Shown here: positions 23,401-30,380 of the stretch, piece by piece
How the letters are laid out: each line of letters begins with the position of its first letter
How positions within the stretch are numbered: the first letter of the stretch is position 1
Assembly (NCBI GenBank): GCA_019054805.1
Contig: JAHQIY010000004.1
Span: forward strand, 62,001-126,000
Direction: 5' to 3'
Source of the DNA: Brachionus manjavacas
Taxonomy: Eukaryota; Rotifera; Eurotatoria; Ploima; Brachionidae
DNA: 64,000 nt
Translations under genes and position numbers: made by a program
The notes under the pieces: model-generated
Database searches by the model: none
What the model was told of the DNA's origin: nothing
The model's input: the letters and a program-made list of their open reading frames with translations, nothing else

Positions 23401-25648
23401 ATTACAAAGCACCTTCAGTAGACTCCTTCAATATTTATTTTCAAAATTATGTAAAAAAAAACATAATTTACGTAAATTTTGGTAAAATGTAATCAATTTA
23501 ATGGTAAAAAATGGTAATGGTAAAATTAATTTAAAATTTATTTAACCATTTTTTACCATTTTAAACCATTAAATTGATTACATTTTAAATAAATTTACGT
23601 AAATTATGGTAATATTTTTTTATACATAATTTTGAAAATAAATATTGAAGGATATAAAAACAAAAGCTTTATTCGTAACAAAAGCTATTGAAGAATTGTG
23701 TCATTTGAAAGTAAAAAGAAATGCTTAAATCTGAAGGTATTTTTGGTTTTCTAGGTTTATTAAACAGAAACCTTTCTTTCTTCCTTTTTTACCTTATTTT
23801 TTTTATCAAAATTCTAGTTATGCTAGAAGTGTTAAATGTTCTCTCAAAGCCATGTGGTCAAGAATTTATGAGGTTCAATTAGTTTCCGTAATGGAAACAA
23901 ATCTTTGGTTACAAAATCGAAAAAATTAAATTTTTTTGAAACAAAATTTGTAATTCCTCGCGCGGGTTTCTGATCCGATTATGATTTATTTTGACGGTGA
24001 CAATTTATAAAGTTAATTTTTGACAGTTGTTATTAGACCAAAAAAAAGTTGACCCATTTATTTAAAAAAAAAAATTATTTTGACCAATTTAATATTTTGA
24101 CAAAGTCGTTTTTACAAATAAATTTTCCACAAAAAAATAATTAAGAAAAAATTATTTAAATTTATATTCAATCATTAAACTTGTATTTTTTAAATAATCT
24201 ATTAATTTATTTTTATCAAAATCATTCAATATTTCGCCTTATTTATTTTAAAAATAACATATTTACTTTGCCTCTTAAATGTTTCCCCTGTAGAAAGTCT
24301 TATATTTAATTTCACAGTTAGCTTTAAAAATCAGAATGATTATTTTTTTTTAATTTGCTTAGTCAAAATATAATTCTGTCGAAACAGCAGTTGTCTATTA
24401 TTTCATTTGTCAAAATAAACTTGTCAAAATTATCCTGTCGTAAAAATAGTTGTCAATTAGTCGCCGTCAAAATGAAGATTTACCTTCTGATCCGTCACGG
24501 TTGAGTGGTTTTTGATCAAACTTCAGTTATTGATTTACTTGACTGTTGTACGATCGAAAGAGGGGTCCCTATGACACTTCTCAATTCCTTTTTTGTATAC
24601 TTTTCAATATACGGAAAAACTAGACTACTCTGTGCTTGAGTTGGTCAGTTTATGACCAAGTCCCTAGGGCCTCAAAAAACGAAGCAATAGGATTTTTTTT
24701 ACAGTAGGATACTTTTCAGTAGCCTGATAGATGAATTTTCAATCACCTATTAAATTGAACTAAAGATACTTTTCAATATCTTATTAAGATATAAAAAAAA
24801 AATTTACAAATTTATAAAAAAAAATATTTAACAATTACAAAAAAACATTTTCTGAAATTTTTAATTCCATCTAATTTATAATGTTAAGAGTTTCTGGTGA
24901 TATTTTCTTGCCATAAAACTACTAAATTTTAACTAAAAAAAAAACACTTGCCTCATAAATTATCAATTAAATAAATTTTTTTACCAAGTTGTTTTTGGTC
25001 TGGAAATCAGTCAATATATTGGCCATTTTTAGCTATATGCAAAGTGTTCTAGCGTTCTTGATTTGGTGTCTTATACCAAACGCATTTATAATGTAAATTT
25101 TAAACGCATTTATAAATGAATAATTAGAATTTTTTCTATATTTTTGTTTTCAAGGCCATTTCCATTTACAACTTTGACCGAAGAGCAAAGTCTTTACTGG
25201 ACACTATTTAGCATTTTGTCCTATCCATCTGTATGGTTGTGTTTTCTAGTCAGCTCGTCCATAGCCATGATTCCAGACATTATTCTTCACTTGTTTGAAA
25301 ATGTATATCAAGATTATAAACTGGAAATGAATAAAAAAAGGCTCAATTTAGTCTCAAAAAAGTGCGATGATAGTTTACCTCGAGAATTGAGTGAACAAAG
25401 GAAAAAAAGAAAAAGTGATTTTTTGAAAACATTATATAATTATATGAATGAATATTACACATTTTTAATTTGTTTTAGAGTTACAGAGGAAAAAAAGCAT
25501 AAATTGGAAAATCCCTAATGACAAAGTCAAGAGTGAAAATACTTTTTTCGAATTGGATAAAATTAGCTGCGAAAATAATCTAAATAATTTATTTAATAAA
25601 GAAAATCAAAACAGTAAAATAACTGGTTATCGAGAATATAGATTTTGA
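2111..25648 (+). CDS. P4-type ATPase (phospholipid flippase), ATP11-like, 17 exons
   Basis: P4-ATPases use ATP to move phospholipids to the cytoplasmic leaflet of plasma or endomembranes, usually with a CDC50 partner. Exons read by frame and GT/AG sites: 2111-2236, 2294-2467, 9377-9750, 9799-9863, 9919-10136, 10189-10279, 10331-10376, 15148-15364, 15429-15550, 15603-16256, 16314-16473, 21081-21329, 21381-21568, 21637-21844, 24989-25092, 25155-25414, 25479-25648. They sum to 3,426 nt, and every junction phase fits without a stop. Hallmarks in order: DGET actuator loop, PISL in M4, phosphorylation site DKTGT, CHTV/SPDE, KGA, TGDK and GDGANDV, with ten membrane segments. The sequence around DKTGT and the N-domain is most like class 6 (ATP11) flippases, which is a family-level judgement. 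The start codon lies upstream (see 1131). The 15364/15429 junction could instead be 15380/15427. Length fits the family (~1,150 aa), so the gene looks functional. Confidence 0.93.
2959..3030 (+). tRNA. tRNA-Gly (anticodon UCC)
   Basis: A 72-nt cloverleaf with acceptor arms GCGTCAG/CTGACGC, D-arm A-box TGGTGTAGCGG, anticodon loop CTTCCAA (anticodon TCC), and a GGTTCGACTCC B-box. A T-run follows within a few bases and would serve as a Pol III terminator. It lies on the sense strand inside the large second intron of the flippase gene, so it must be transcribed from its own internal promoter. Confidence 0.93.
3184..3254 (-). tRNA. tRNA-Asp (anticodon GUC)
   Basis: On the minus strand a 71-nt cloverleaf with acceptor arms TCCGTGA/TCACGGA, D-arm TAGTATAGTGG, anticodon loop CTGTCAC (anticodon GTC) and T-arm GGGGTTCAATTCCCC. 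It is very close to the conserved animal tRNA-Asp. It lies ~150 bp from the tRNA-Gly gene in opposite orientation, in the same flippase intron. Confidence 0.95.
3255..6128. other. Intronic AT-rich DNA without identifiable gene
   Basis: Part of the 6.9-kb flippase intron. No coding frame or RNA gene stands out. A short direct repeat (ATGTTGCATCAATGAAAAA) occurs near 4482 and 4547. The rest is low-complexity A/T sequence, probably unrecognisable old mobile DNA. Confidence 0.4.
6129..7775 (+). mobile_element. Degenerate 5'-truncated jockey/CR1-like LINE (RT domain to 3' tail)
   Basis: Translation in shifting frames gives [42 protein letters not shown] and the LINE C-terminal region. This is the reverse-transcriptase half of a non-LTR element closely related to the copy at 16845-18653 (-). 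Several in-frame stops and an 'atcgatcttta' duplication near 7195-7210 break it. The catalytic box reads FAND instead of FADD. The last ~107 codons (7238-7561) remain open. The 3' end carries the family hairpin GGAGCTTTAGCTCGG and an AAATA-type tail near 7730-7775. It is inserted in sense orientation in the flippase intron and is inactive. Confidence 0.88.
7856..8138. mobile_element. MITE with ~90-bp terminal inverted repeats
   Basis: The left end (AATTCAGAAAAACTTGAAT...) and right end are inverted copies over roughly 90 bp, including the inner AAGCAAATTTGCT segments. It has no coding capacity. The core contains CTGCAAAAACTCTGCA, also found in the unrelated-looking MITE at 11915-12039. No convincing target-site duplication was seen. 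Confidence 0.7.
8526..8672. mobile_element. Short MITE, ends CAGTACAA/TTGTATTG
   Basis: Inverted ends of about 50 bp surround a central CTAAAGGTCTAAACTTAG segment. The central part and right end recur in a longer copy at 28382-28663, which defines a family. It is non-coding. Confidence 0.6.
8915..8965 (+). mobile_element. LINE 3' tail remnant
   Basis: ATTAGCATTAGCTCGGCACAG followed by AACAAATAAA resembles the hairpin and A-rich tail that end the LINE copies in this window. Only about 50 bp can be recognised. Confidence 0.4.
9377..10376 (+). CDS. P4-ATPase exons 3-7 (actuator domain, M3-M4)
   Basis: Five exons are separated by introns of 48-55 nt. Exon 9377-9750 encodes the actuator domain with [13 protein letters not shown], where DGET is the dephosphorylation loop of P4-ATPases. 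Exon 9799-9863 gives [16 protein letters not shown]. Exon 9919-10136 gives [10 protein letters not shown] and the long hydrophobic M3. Exon 10189-10279 carries M4 with IPISLYISI, the PISL motif typical of flippases. Exon 10331-10376 gives [16 protein letters not shown] and joins to MYDEKRDQP at 15148. Every phase matches. The intron between the second and third of these exons is GC-AG. Confidence 0.93.
9864..9918 (+). other. 55-nt GC-AG intron in the P4-ATPase
   Basis: Only a donor at TATG|GCAAGTG with acceptor AAAAG|GA restores the family sequence [14 protein letters not shown] with correct phase. The nearest GT (9868) leaves the downstream frame wrong. GCAAGT is the usual strong form of a GC donor. 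Confidence 0.8.
10377..11914. other. Intronic DNA with a possible LINE 3' UTR fragment (10600-10830)
   Basis: Start of the 4.8-kb flippase intron. At 10600-10660 the minus strand reads GCTTGCCGTAGCTTATTG followed by TTATTG-type repeats, which looks like the 3' end of a non-LTR element. No coding sequence supports that. The rest is featureless AT-rich DNA. Confidence 0.3.
11915..12039. mobile_element. Palindromic MITE, 125 bp
   Basis: TACAATATTGTACAAATTTG at the left is mirrored by CAAATTGTACAATATTGTA-like sequence at the right. A second inner pair, ATACCAAGCT/AGCTTGGTAT, surrounds a core with CTGCAAAAACTCTGCA. It can fold almost end to end. Confidence 0.65.
12285..12510 (-). mobile_element. 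LINE 3' end (C-terminus and hairpin tail)
   Basis: On the minus strand the last few ORF2 codons of the local LINE family are followed by its T-rich 3' UTR, the hairpin GGAGCTTTTGCTCGGTACAG and a short tail. It is strongly 5'-truncated and lies next to a second copy in the same orientation (12530-14065). Confidence 0.6.
12530..14065 (-). mobile_element. LINE copy, internally deleted, split by a MITE
   Basis: On the minus strand 14065-13764 encodes AFDRV-type sequence and then [10 protein letters not shown]...[14 protein letters not shown] from the RT palm. It then jumps to the 3' UTR and hairpin tail (13620-13594, continued at 12579-12551). The fingers-proximal part and everything between the palm and the tail is missing. 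The hairpin itself is interrupted at 12579/13594 by a 1,014-bp MITE. It lies antisense to the flippase in intron 7. Confidence 0.75.
12580..13593. mobile_element. 1,014-bp non-autonomous DNA transposon with 78-bp perfect TIRs
   Basis: Ends 12580-12657 and 13516-13593 are perfect inverted repeats of 78 bp beginning GGTTATGTCTAAAACATACA. The element is flanked by an exact 8-bp duplication AGCTAGAG (12572-12579 and 13594-13601). Removing it restores the LINE hairpin tail. The interior has no ORF. An 8-bp duplication fits hAT, P or Merlin-type transposition; the ends do not settle which. Perfect TIRs point to a recent insertion. Confidence 0.92.
14066..15147. other. Intronic AT-rich DNA, nothing recognised
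   Basis: The remainder of the 4.8-kb flippase intron up to the acceptor at 15147. No coding frame, inverted repeat or RNA gene was noticed. Confidence 0.4.
15148..16473 (+). CDS. P4-ATPase exons 8-11 (phosphorylation and nucleotide-binding domains)
   Basis: Exon 15148-15364 contains [20 protein letters not shown], whose DKTGT aspartate is phosphorylated during the cycle. Exon 15429-15550 gives [14 protein letters not shown] and ASSPDE, conserved in P4 N-domains. Exon 15603-16256 carries [25 protein letters not shown] (KGA nucleotide site), [11 protein letters not shown] and [11 protein letters not shown] (TGD). Exon 16314-16473 ends with [13 protein letters not shown], as in the family. Small introns are 64, 52 and 57 nt. 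The spelling around DKTGT and AVEDRLQ is closest to ATP11-type flippases. Confidence 0.94.
16640..18653 (-). mobile_element. Jockey/CR1-like LINE, longest local copy, 5'-truncated
   Basis: It runs on the minus strand from ~18653 to the hairpin tail (GGAGCTAATGCTCGATACAG) near 16665-16695. It contains an almost complete reverse transcriptase and C-terminal region, with only a short part of the domain between endonuclease and RT upstream. The 5' end stops abruptly next to an unrelated RTE-like tail. It is antisense in the 4.6-kb flippase intron. Confidence 0.9.
16845..18653 (-). pseudogene. LINE ORF2 reverse transcriptase with FADN catalytic box
   Basis: A 516-codon open stretch (18395-16845) is preceded, after a single in-frame TAA near 18417, by 78 more codons in the same frame (18653-18420). 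RT blocks are present in order: [67 protein letters not shown], then the palm box [11 protein letters not shown]. Known active RTs of this type have FADD or YADD; the second aspartate here is asparagine, so the enzyme should be inactive. The C-terminal region after the thumb ([19 protein letters not shown]) is intact. Endonuclease and ORF1 are absent. Confidence 0.88.
18655..18805 (-). mobile_element. 3' end of an RTE-like LINE
   Basis: This is the reverse complement of the last ~130 bp of the element at 40290-41205: GGACCAACTGCCTCGAAAG, the Cys-poor tail and a TTATTA microsatellite end. At the very end the sequence turns back on itself (CCTATTTC...GAAATAGG), forming a snap-back hairpin that the other copy lacks. 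Confidence 0.7.
18806..20078 (-). mobile_element. LINE copy split by a 780-bp insertion
   Basis: LINE sequence (C-terminal region) runs on the minus strand through 18806-18954. It resumes at 19735-20078 with the thumb and palm, including an intact LLFADD box near 19990-19965 and GVPQGS-like sequence near 20060. The two parts are contiguous in sister copies such as 48540-48620. The copy ends abruptly at ~20078 and carries several stops. Confidence 0.78.
18955..19734. mobile_element. Insertion with subterminal AGCATACC repeats, hAT-like
   Basis: It interrupts the LINE. Toward both ends it has inverted copies of a segment containing TTTCAGCATACCCA (about 19125-19150 and 19670-19650), plus further AGCATACC/GTGTGCTA repeats, a layout typical of hAT elements. 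No transposase was found. Exact ends are uncertain; they may lie near 19104 and 19705, with the flanks (18955-19100) being other DNA. Confidence 0.5.
20100..20930 (-). mobile_element. Decayed non-LTR retrotransposon of a second family
   Basis: On the minus strand 20290-20113 encodes [20 protein letters not shown] and a basic end before a stop, the typical C-terminus of jockey/CR1-type ORF2. Near 20900-20760 the minus strand gives [21 protein letters not shown] and a degraded QGSVLGP-like block ending FLIFINDF. The palm and thumb between them have been lost or scrambled. Confidence 0.55.
21081..21844 (+). CDS. P4-ATPase exons 12-14 (hinge, M5-M8)
   Basis: Exon 21081-21329 holds the hinge motif [19 protein letters not shown] followed by [19 protein letters not shown] and [11 protein letters not shown] leading into M5. 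After 51 nt, exon 21381-21568 encodes the end of M5 and M6 ([18 protein letters not shown]). After 68 nt, exon 21637-21844 gives M7 ([18 protein letters not shown]) and M8 ([16 protein letters not shown]), ending at a GTAATT donor. Phases are 0, 2 and 0. The intron before this block is 4.6 kb and the one after it 3.1 kb. Confidence 0.93.
22240..22495 (+). mobile_element. LINE 3' UTR and tail
   Basis: A T-rich 3' UTR is followed by AAGAGCTCATGCTCGAACAG, the family hairpin, and a tail of ACAAATAAATAA units. Only the 3' end is present. It abuts an antisense copy that begins at ~22500. Confidence 0.5.
22500..23090 (-). mobile_element. Diverged LINE fragment (palm to thumb)
   Basis: The minus strand encodes blocks matching KVNGHL..., a degraded VPQGS region, [15 protein letters not shown] (near 22890), [15 protein letters not shown] and the first part of the C-terminal region. 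Frames shift repeatedly and no 3' tail is joined to it. It lies in the last large flippase intron. Confidence 0.72.
23091..23424. other. Unclassified, possibly LTR-like sequence
   Basis: More complex sequence than its surroundings, starting TGTTGAGCTC near 23140 and reaching GTATTACA near 23400, which would fit an LTR beginning TG and ending CA. No target duplication or coding partner is visible. A ~40-bp part (GCATCAGTTGAGAAGCT) recurs in altered form at ~45330. Confidence 0.25.
23425..23651. mobile_element. Palindromic MITE, 227 bp
   Basis: CCTTCAATATTTATTTTCAA at the left is matched by its inverse at the right, and the two arms of about 100 bp pair almost throughout, meeting at GGTAAAAAATGG-type sequence. 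A half copy of the same family lies at 63845-63945. It is non-coding; no clear target duplication. Confidence 0.75.
23652..24988. other. Intronic AT-rich DNA, nothing recognised
   Basis: Remainder of the 3.1-kb flippase intron up to the acceptor at 24988. Stops occur in every frame. I saw no RNA gene and no inverted repeat of note. Confidence 0.4.
24989..25648 (+). CDS. P4-ATPase exons 15-17 (M9, M10, cytoplasmic tail)
   Basis: Exon 24989-25092 ([14 protein letters not shown]...) supplies M9 and is isolated by a 3.1-kb intron upstream. Exon 25155-25414 supplies M10 ([20 protein letters not shown]) and the start of a basic tail. The unspliced frame would stop at 25518. A phase-1 donor GTGATT at 25415 and acceptor TTTTAG at 25478 instead give a final exon ending TGYREYRF before TGA at 25646. 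I prefer the spliced form because the phase fits, the intron is 64 nt like its neighbours, and the exon stays open for 55 codons. Retention would give an alternative, shorter tail. Confidence 0.87.
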
Positions 25649-25657
25649 ACTTTTTAA

Positions 25658-25663
25658 AATAAA
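25658..25663 (+). terminator. Poly(A) signal AATAAA after the flippase stop codon
   Basis: AATAAA lies 10 nt after the TGA. It supports the last exon being the true 3' end. Confidence 0.5.
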
Positions 25664-26497
25664 ACAAATTTTATTTTTAAATACAACAATTTTTAAACAT
25701 TTTCCTTCAGTTTATTTGAAGTAAAATTGTATCTAAAAGTATCTAAAAAATGCCAAAAAAACCTATTTCATAAAAGAGTTCTGAAAAAGCATTTTATTTT
25801 TTAATATGCTTATGTTAGAAAACAAAATTTTTTTTTGTTTTTTTTTGTTTTTTTCACTTGTAAATACAGAAATAATTCAAAATAATATTAATGACTCTTT
25901 TTCAAATATTGTTGATTGTCCATTCAGTGACCAAAATTTTTTTAATTAGGCTTTTTTTCTATTTCTGCTGAGAAGCCTATTAACATCTTTTCTCAATTCA
26001 GGTCTATTACTTAAATGCAATAGAAGCCCAAGACTTAGCCGATTATATTTTAAATACTTTTAAATAATTAAAATTGAAAGAATTATTTAAGACTCCAGGA
26101 TTTTGGTTTAATTTTTTCTCTTTTGATGAAAATGCGGTAAAATTAACTCCTTTCTTCAAGCTTTCCTGGTTTCATTGGAATTCAAACTTTAATTATTCAA
26201 AATCTTAATGACTTTTTGTTCCAATGCTTCATGAGCTTTTTAATAGTTGCTATTATAAGAGAAAATTTTTTGATGAGTGAAAACTTTATATTAATTATTA
26301 AATATTTCAATTTAACAGTAGTAAAAAAATATTAGTCAACTTGATTAAAATTAATAACTCTATTTTAATTATCTGAGATTTCTGTCAAACAAAAACACTC
26401 CCAGTGTCCCGAACTTCCATTGTTCCTAGGAAAAAAAATTGCTGTTTTCTGGCCCACTCTACATGTTTGAATTAGTCAAATCAATCATATAGAATAC
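25664..26497. other. Intergenic AT-rich DNA
   Basis: No ORF or RNA gene. Low-complexity runs only. Confidence 0.4.
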
Positions 26498-26505
26498 CTC
26501 TAGAC

Positions 26506-27586
26506 TAGTATTGGATACGGTCAAGACAAACCGGTCCAATACACGGACGGTTTTTTGCGGTCATTTAACCGGTCAGCTAGGCTGTCTATTTTTTGGACCG
26601 CCAAATTAAACGGGCGGCCAAAATACCAGCCTAAAAAATACGGCCACATTTTTGGCGGTTAGCCACTTAAATTGAAATTTTTTCGAAATAATGTTTTTAG
26701 TTTAAAAAAAAAAAAACTAATTAAAATGATAAAAAAATTAAAAAAAATTTTCTTTATTTATTTTAAAAAGTTATTTAACACTAGAAGCATCAAAACGAGT
26801 CAAAATGACTTGTTTTAATAAAATCTAATGGATAAAAATGGATAATAATTTATTATTTGGATAAATCTATTCAAAACTTAATTTTAATTGAGTAAAAATA
26901 AAAATTTGACTAAAAAAAAGCATCTTGCAAAAATTATATCTTCTACTGAATTCATTCCTTTTTGAACCAATTTTTCGTCTTTCATGTAAAATACGCAAAC
27001 TTTAATTTTTGCATTTTTTAAATTTGCTTATCTTCGTTCAAGTATTAGGATTTAAGTCAGTTTTTAAAGATTTGTATACTTTTTATTAATATTTTATGAC
27101 TCGTCCATTGAATTTGTAGATAAATTCAAAATTTTAATTAAAAAACGAGTCACAATGACTCTTTTTGGTGCTTCTAGTAGTATATACTTGATTTTGTACA
27201 AAGGAAATATTTTTTTTATTTGAATTTAGTTAATTTAGAAAGTTATTCTTAATTTTATGCTGAAAAAAAAAATTGTGCTCAAATAGCAAAAATTGACTTA
27301 GATTTTAGCGGCCAAAAATCGAAAAAGAGTCATTTTGACTCGTTGGTGCTTCTAGTGTTAAGGTTTATTTTTTATTTTTCAAAATTTTACAAAAAATTTA
27401 GTGACCACCCGCCAAAAGTTGGCCGGTTTTTTGCCGCCCGTTTATTTTGGGGGTCCAAAAAATAGACCTCCTAGCTGACCGGCCAAATGACCGCTCGCTT
27501 AAAGGTCGTCCGGCTAATGCGAAAACGGTCATGGTTTCTGAAAATTTTGGCCGGTTTAGTGTCCGCTTGAACGGATCCCAACACTA
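26506..27586. mobile_element. Non-autonomous hAT-type element, 1,081 bp
   Basis: It is flanked by an exact 8-bp duplication CTCTAGAC (26498-26505, 27587-27594). Ends are TAGTATTGGATACGGTCAAG and, inverted, TAGTGTTGGGATCCGTTCAA, in keeping with hAT termini. Subterminal regions are packed with CGGCC/GGCCG and CGGTC motifs and are far more GC-rich than the surroundings. No transposase. It contains a second MITE (26779-27357). Confidence 0.88.
26779..27357. mobile_element. Nested MITE with TTAA duplication, piggyBac-like
   Basis: Ends CACTAGAAGCATCAAAACGA and the inverse of ...CGTTGGTGCTTCTAGTG are inverted repeats of ~33 bp. TTAA flanks both sides (26775-26778, 27358-27361), the target preference of piggyBac transposases. 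An extra internal copy of the end (GTGCTTCTAGTA near 27170) suggests rearrangement. No ORF. Confidence 0.82.
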
Positions 27587-27719
27587 CTCTAGACAGCTAC
27601 AAACAAGACTTGATATGAACTTTCTACGTACAAATAAAACATGGACCAAGGATTCCGTTCTAAACCAACACAATTTAACTGACATATGGATCTAAGTACA
27701 GGGTAGAAACGCTTCGAAT

Positions 27720-28035
27720 CAGAGTTGTTTTTAAGTTACAAGTCTAAAGTCATAATTTAAGTCAAGTCAAGTCAGACTTGATTTAAATTTTATTTTTAAA
27801 AAATTTTGAAATTTTTAAATAATAAAAAGCTTTTTTATTTGTCTAGGAAAAAAATTTATTTAAAGCTCTATTCAAATTTATAAAATTTATTAACGATTTT
27901 TTTTGGATTAAAATAAAGAATCATATTTATTTTTTAGTTTTAAAATCAGAAAATTAGTTGACTTGACTAAACTTCACTAAAAAGAAAAAAAAATTTAAGT
28001 CAAGTCATAACTTTGACTTAAAACCATATCGAGAT
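27720..28035. repeat. AAGTC-rich element, probable MITE
   Basis: It begins CAGAGTTGTTTTTAAGT, like the MITE at 41740-41852, and carries clusters of AAGTC repeats near both ends in opposite orientation (27750-27780 and 27995-28020). The right end is unclear. Similar AAGTC clusters fill 41505-42650. Confidence 0.45.
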
Positions 28036-28381
28036 TTTTATGACACTTTGATAATGCCAAATTATGTTAATCAACTCTCCAGTACCAAATTACTGTCAAA
28101 AAAAGAGGGAATCATTTTATGGAAATTTAGACAAAATATAGGATGGATCAATTACTAAGTTTTTATCGATCTAAGAAAAAAATGTAAAAATACTAAATAA
28201 CTTCTAAATTACGTTAATTATTTTTTTTTCATCATTCTCGTTTTCCATTTTTTTCTAAATAATAGTAAAAACTTTTTGATTATTATTAATGTAACTTCAA
28301 TTTTACAACATCGCTTAAAAAATTTTCATATTACATCAACAATATTGAAAAAAAAAATGTGACCAGCTGGTCACATAACAG

Positions 28382-28663
28382 GCAAGACCCCTTTTTTTCT
28401 AAAGGTCTAAACTTAGTTTTGTAAATGCAACATTCAAAGTTGCCTCAGATATCAAGTTCTGCTAAATTTGAAGAGTTTAGCAGAAATTAAATTTCAATAA
28501 TCAAGCGAGGTGCAATTTGCAGAGATTTTGCACACAATTTGCACACTTCTACAGTTGATGCAACTTTGAATGTTGTACCATGCTGCATTGACAGAACTAG
28601 TTTTAAAACCTTGGAAAAAAGGTTATTTAATTTTTTTACACTTTGTTCTGTTCTTTTGTACTG
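28382..28663. mobile_element. Longer MITE of the 8526-8672 family, left end lost
   Basis: It shares CTAAAGGTCTAAACTTAG and the right end TGTTCTGTTCTTTTGTACTG with 8526-8672. Inside is a foldback of its own: CATTCAAAGTTGC (28431) and GCAACTTTGAATG (28561) are inverted copies ~130 bp apart, probably a nested insertion. Confidence 0.5.
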
Positions 28664-28832
28664 AATTACACAAAACCTTTGTTGTTTAAGTAAAGATAAA
28701 TTTTCGGCTAACTTGCTATCAGCAGACACTTTTACCAGAGCGAATATACAACAAAACAACAAATTTAAGTTTATGATAAGATTAAATTACTAAATAAAGG
28801 AAGTATTTCAGCTCATCTTTCTGTAATGAAGA

Positions 28833-29427
28833 TGTTCCCCGACATTTTATTTGTTTTAATTTAATTTTATTTATTTTAATTTTATGTGTTATAAAGTTGA
28901 AGAAAATTACTTCATTCGTTAGTTTAATATTTTAACATAAATATAACTTTAAATTTTTTAAAATACATATTACAGTATTTGAAATTAAGAATATTTTTAA
29001 AATAAACTTAACTTTTTCTTTTACTTGTTCTATCCGAGCGGCTTAAGATTTAAGTCTCTCGTTAAACTAAAGGAAGGCTGAATAAGTCATCCAGGGTTCT
29101 GAACAAGAACTCGAATCTTTTGGATATTTCAATAAATATCAAAAGATAGAAGTAGTAGGCGTACTGCTTCGAAGAGGTGCCGAATAGGTGTCTCTATAAT
29201 CGGAACCAGCTGAAAAAGTTAGTTCAAGTCAGTTGCTGACCAACAGACTATAAACAGAACCAACTGATTGGTTCTAGGCTCTGGCTGAAAAAGTCATCCA
29301 TACGGGGCTGCATAAGTCTCATATGGATTTATTAAGGATTTAAGAAAAAGCACCCGCATACTTTCATTTAAGTACTATTCACTTGTCCGTCTCATTGTCA
29401 GGAAAAAACCCATCCATCGGCATTACA
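28833..29427 (+). repeat. 5' LTR of the gypsy element (595 bp)
   Basis: Starts TGTTCCCCGACA and ends GGCATTACA (TG...CA). It is nearly identical over its length to 63116-63701 except for small changes, which fixes both ends. Its last ~85 bp also match the LTR end at 55380-55469. Confidence 0.88.
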
Positions 29428-29452
29428 TAATTGGTGGCAGCAGTGCTGGTAA

Positions 29453-30331
29453 ATGAGCGAAGCAGTGAAAGCAAGCAAAATGGTAGAAATAACCATTGAG
29501 GCGGCTATTGATACGTGGACAAATGCTCTAAATTGCAGCAAGAAAAGAGGTTTTACGGCTGATTCCATCAAAAATTTTAAAAAATTAAGAGCTGGGCTGG
29601 TAGAAATTTTAGCATCAGCTAATGTGATTGGTGAAACCGTGGACGAATGGATTGATCAGTTAAGCAAATATACTATTGAATCAAATTCGAAAGAACTAAA
29701 TACAATAGCAAATGAGGCAATTAAACGTTTTGTCATCAAAAATATTGGAGTGGACGGCGAAGTGAGGAAATTGGCTCTAATGATTGAGGTGAATGCGAAT
29801 TTAGTTAAAACGACTGGCGACGACAGTGAAGAGGAGTTTTTGGATCCAACGGAGAATGAAGAAGACAAAGAAGATCCCAAAGTAGAAAAAATGGTATCTA
29901 AGAAAAGTACCAAAGAACTTGACGAAATATATGCAGTGGAAAAATTCAAGTATTATGTCTTCGGTACTGAATTTGTTATTTATACAGATCATAATCCTTT
30001 AACCTATCTAAACAACATCACGCTATCATCAGCAAGATTAACAAGATGGCGTTTAAAACTAGCAGAATACAATTTCAAAATCATTTACAAGAAAGGAAAA
30101 CAAAATACAAATGCAGATGCATTATCAAGAATTGAGAGACAAAATGAATACATCGGAAAAGAGGATGTAATAGATTCGTTATCGCAACAAAAAATAGACA
30201 ATATCATGGACAAAATAGCTTACAAGAGCGAGAACATCTTTAAATCAAAATTTCCAATAGTATTATGTATCAAGGATATAAAAGGAAGTAACCTACTAAT
30301 TGACAAAATAACAAAACGTAATTTCCATTAG
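29453..30331 (+). pseudogene. Gag N-terminus fused in frame to RNase H (deletion product)
   Basis: A 292-codon open frame. Codons 1 to ~150 look like the start of a gag protein ending in an acidic, E/D-rich stretch. From about KSTKEL onward the sequence is Ty3-type RNase H and connection sequence: YAVEKFKYYVFG, then YTDHNPLTYL, then ADALSR. Everything between (rest of gag, protease, RT) is missing, and the junction happens to keep the frame. Gag-RNase H is not a natural gypsy product, so I treat this as a deletion derivative. Whether it is made is unknown. Confidence 0.8.
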
Positions 30332-30380
30332 ATAAAATATTTTAATAAAAGATAAAATCTTTTATTTCGTTAACGGACAT

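Noticed and set aside
23140..23410. Possible solo LTR beginning TGTTGAG and ending TTACA
   Set aside because: No target duplication, second copy or internal sequence in the window supports it; listed only as unclassified.
25155..25518. Flippase ending at the first stop in the unspliced frame (25518)
   Set aside because: A phase-matched 64-nt intron leads to a longer open exon and an AATAAA 10 nt after its stop; the unspliced form is kept only as a possible variant.
27447..27695. 82-codon open frame spanning the right end of a MITE
   Set aside because: It crosses the element boundary and target duplication, so it cannot be an old gene; it is open only because this end is GC-rich.
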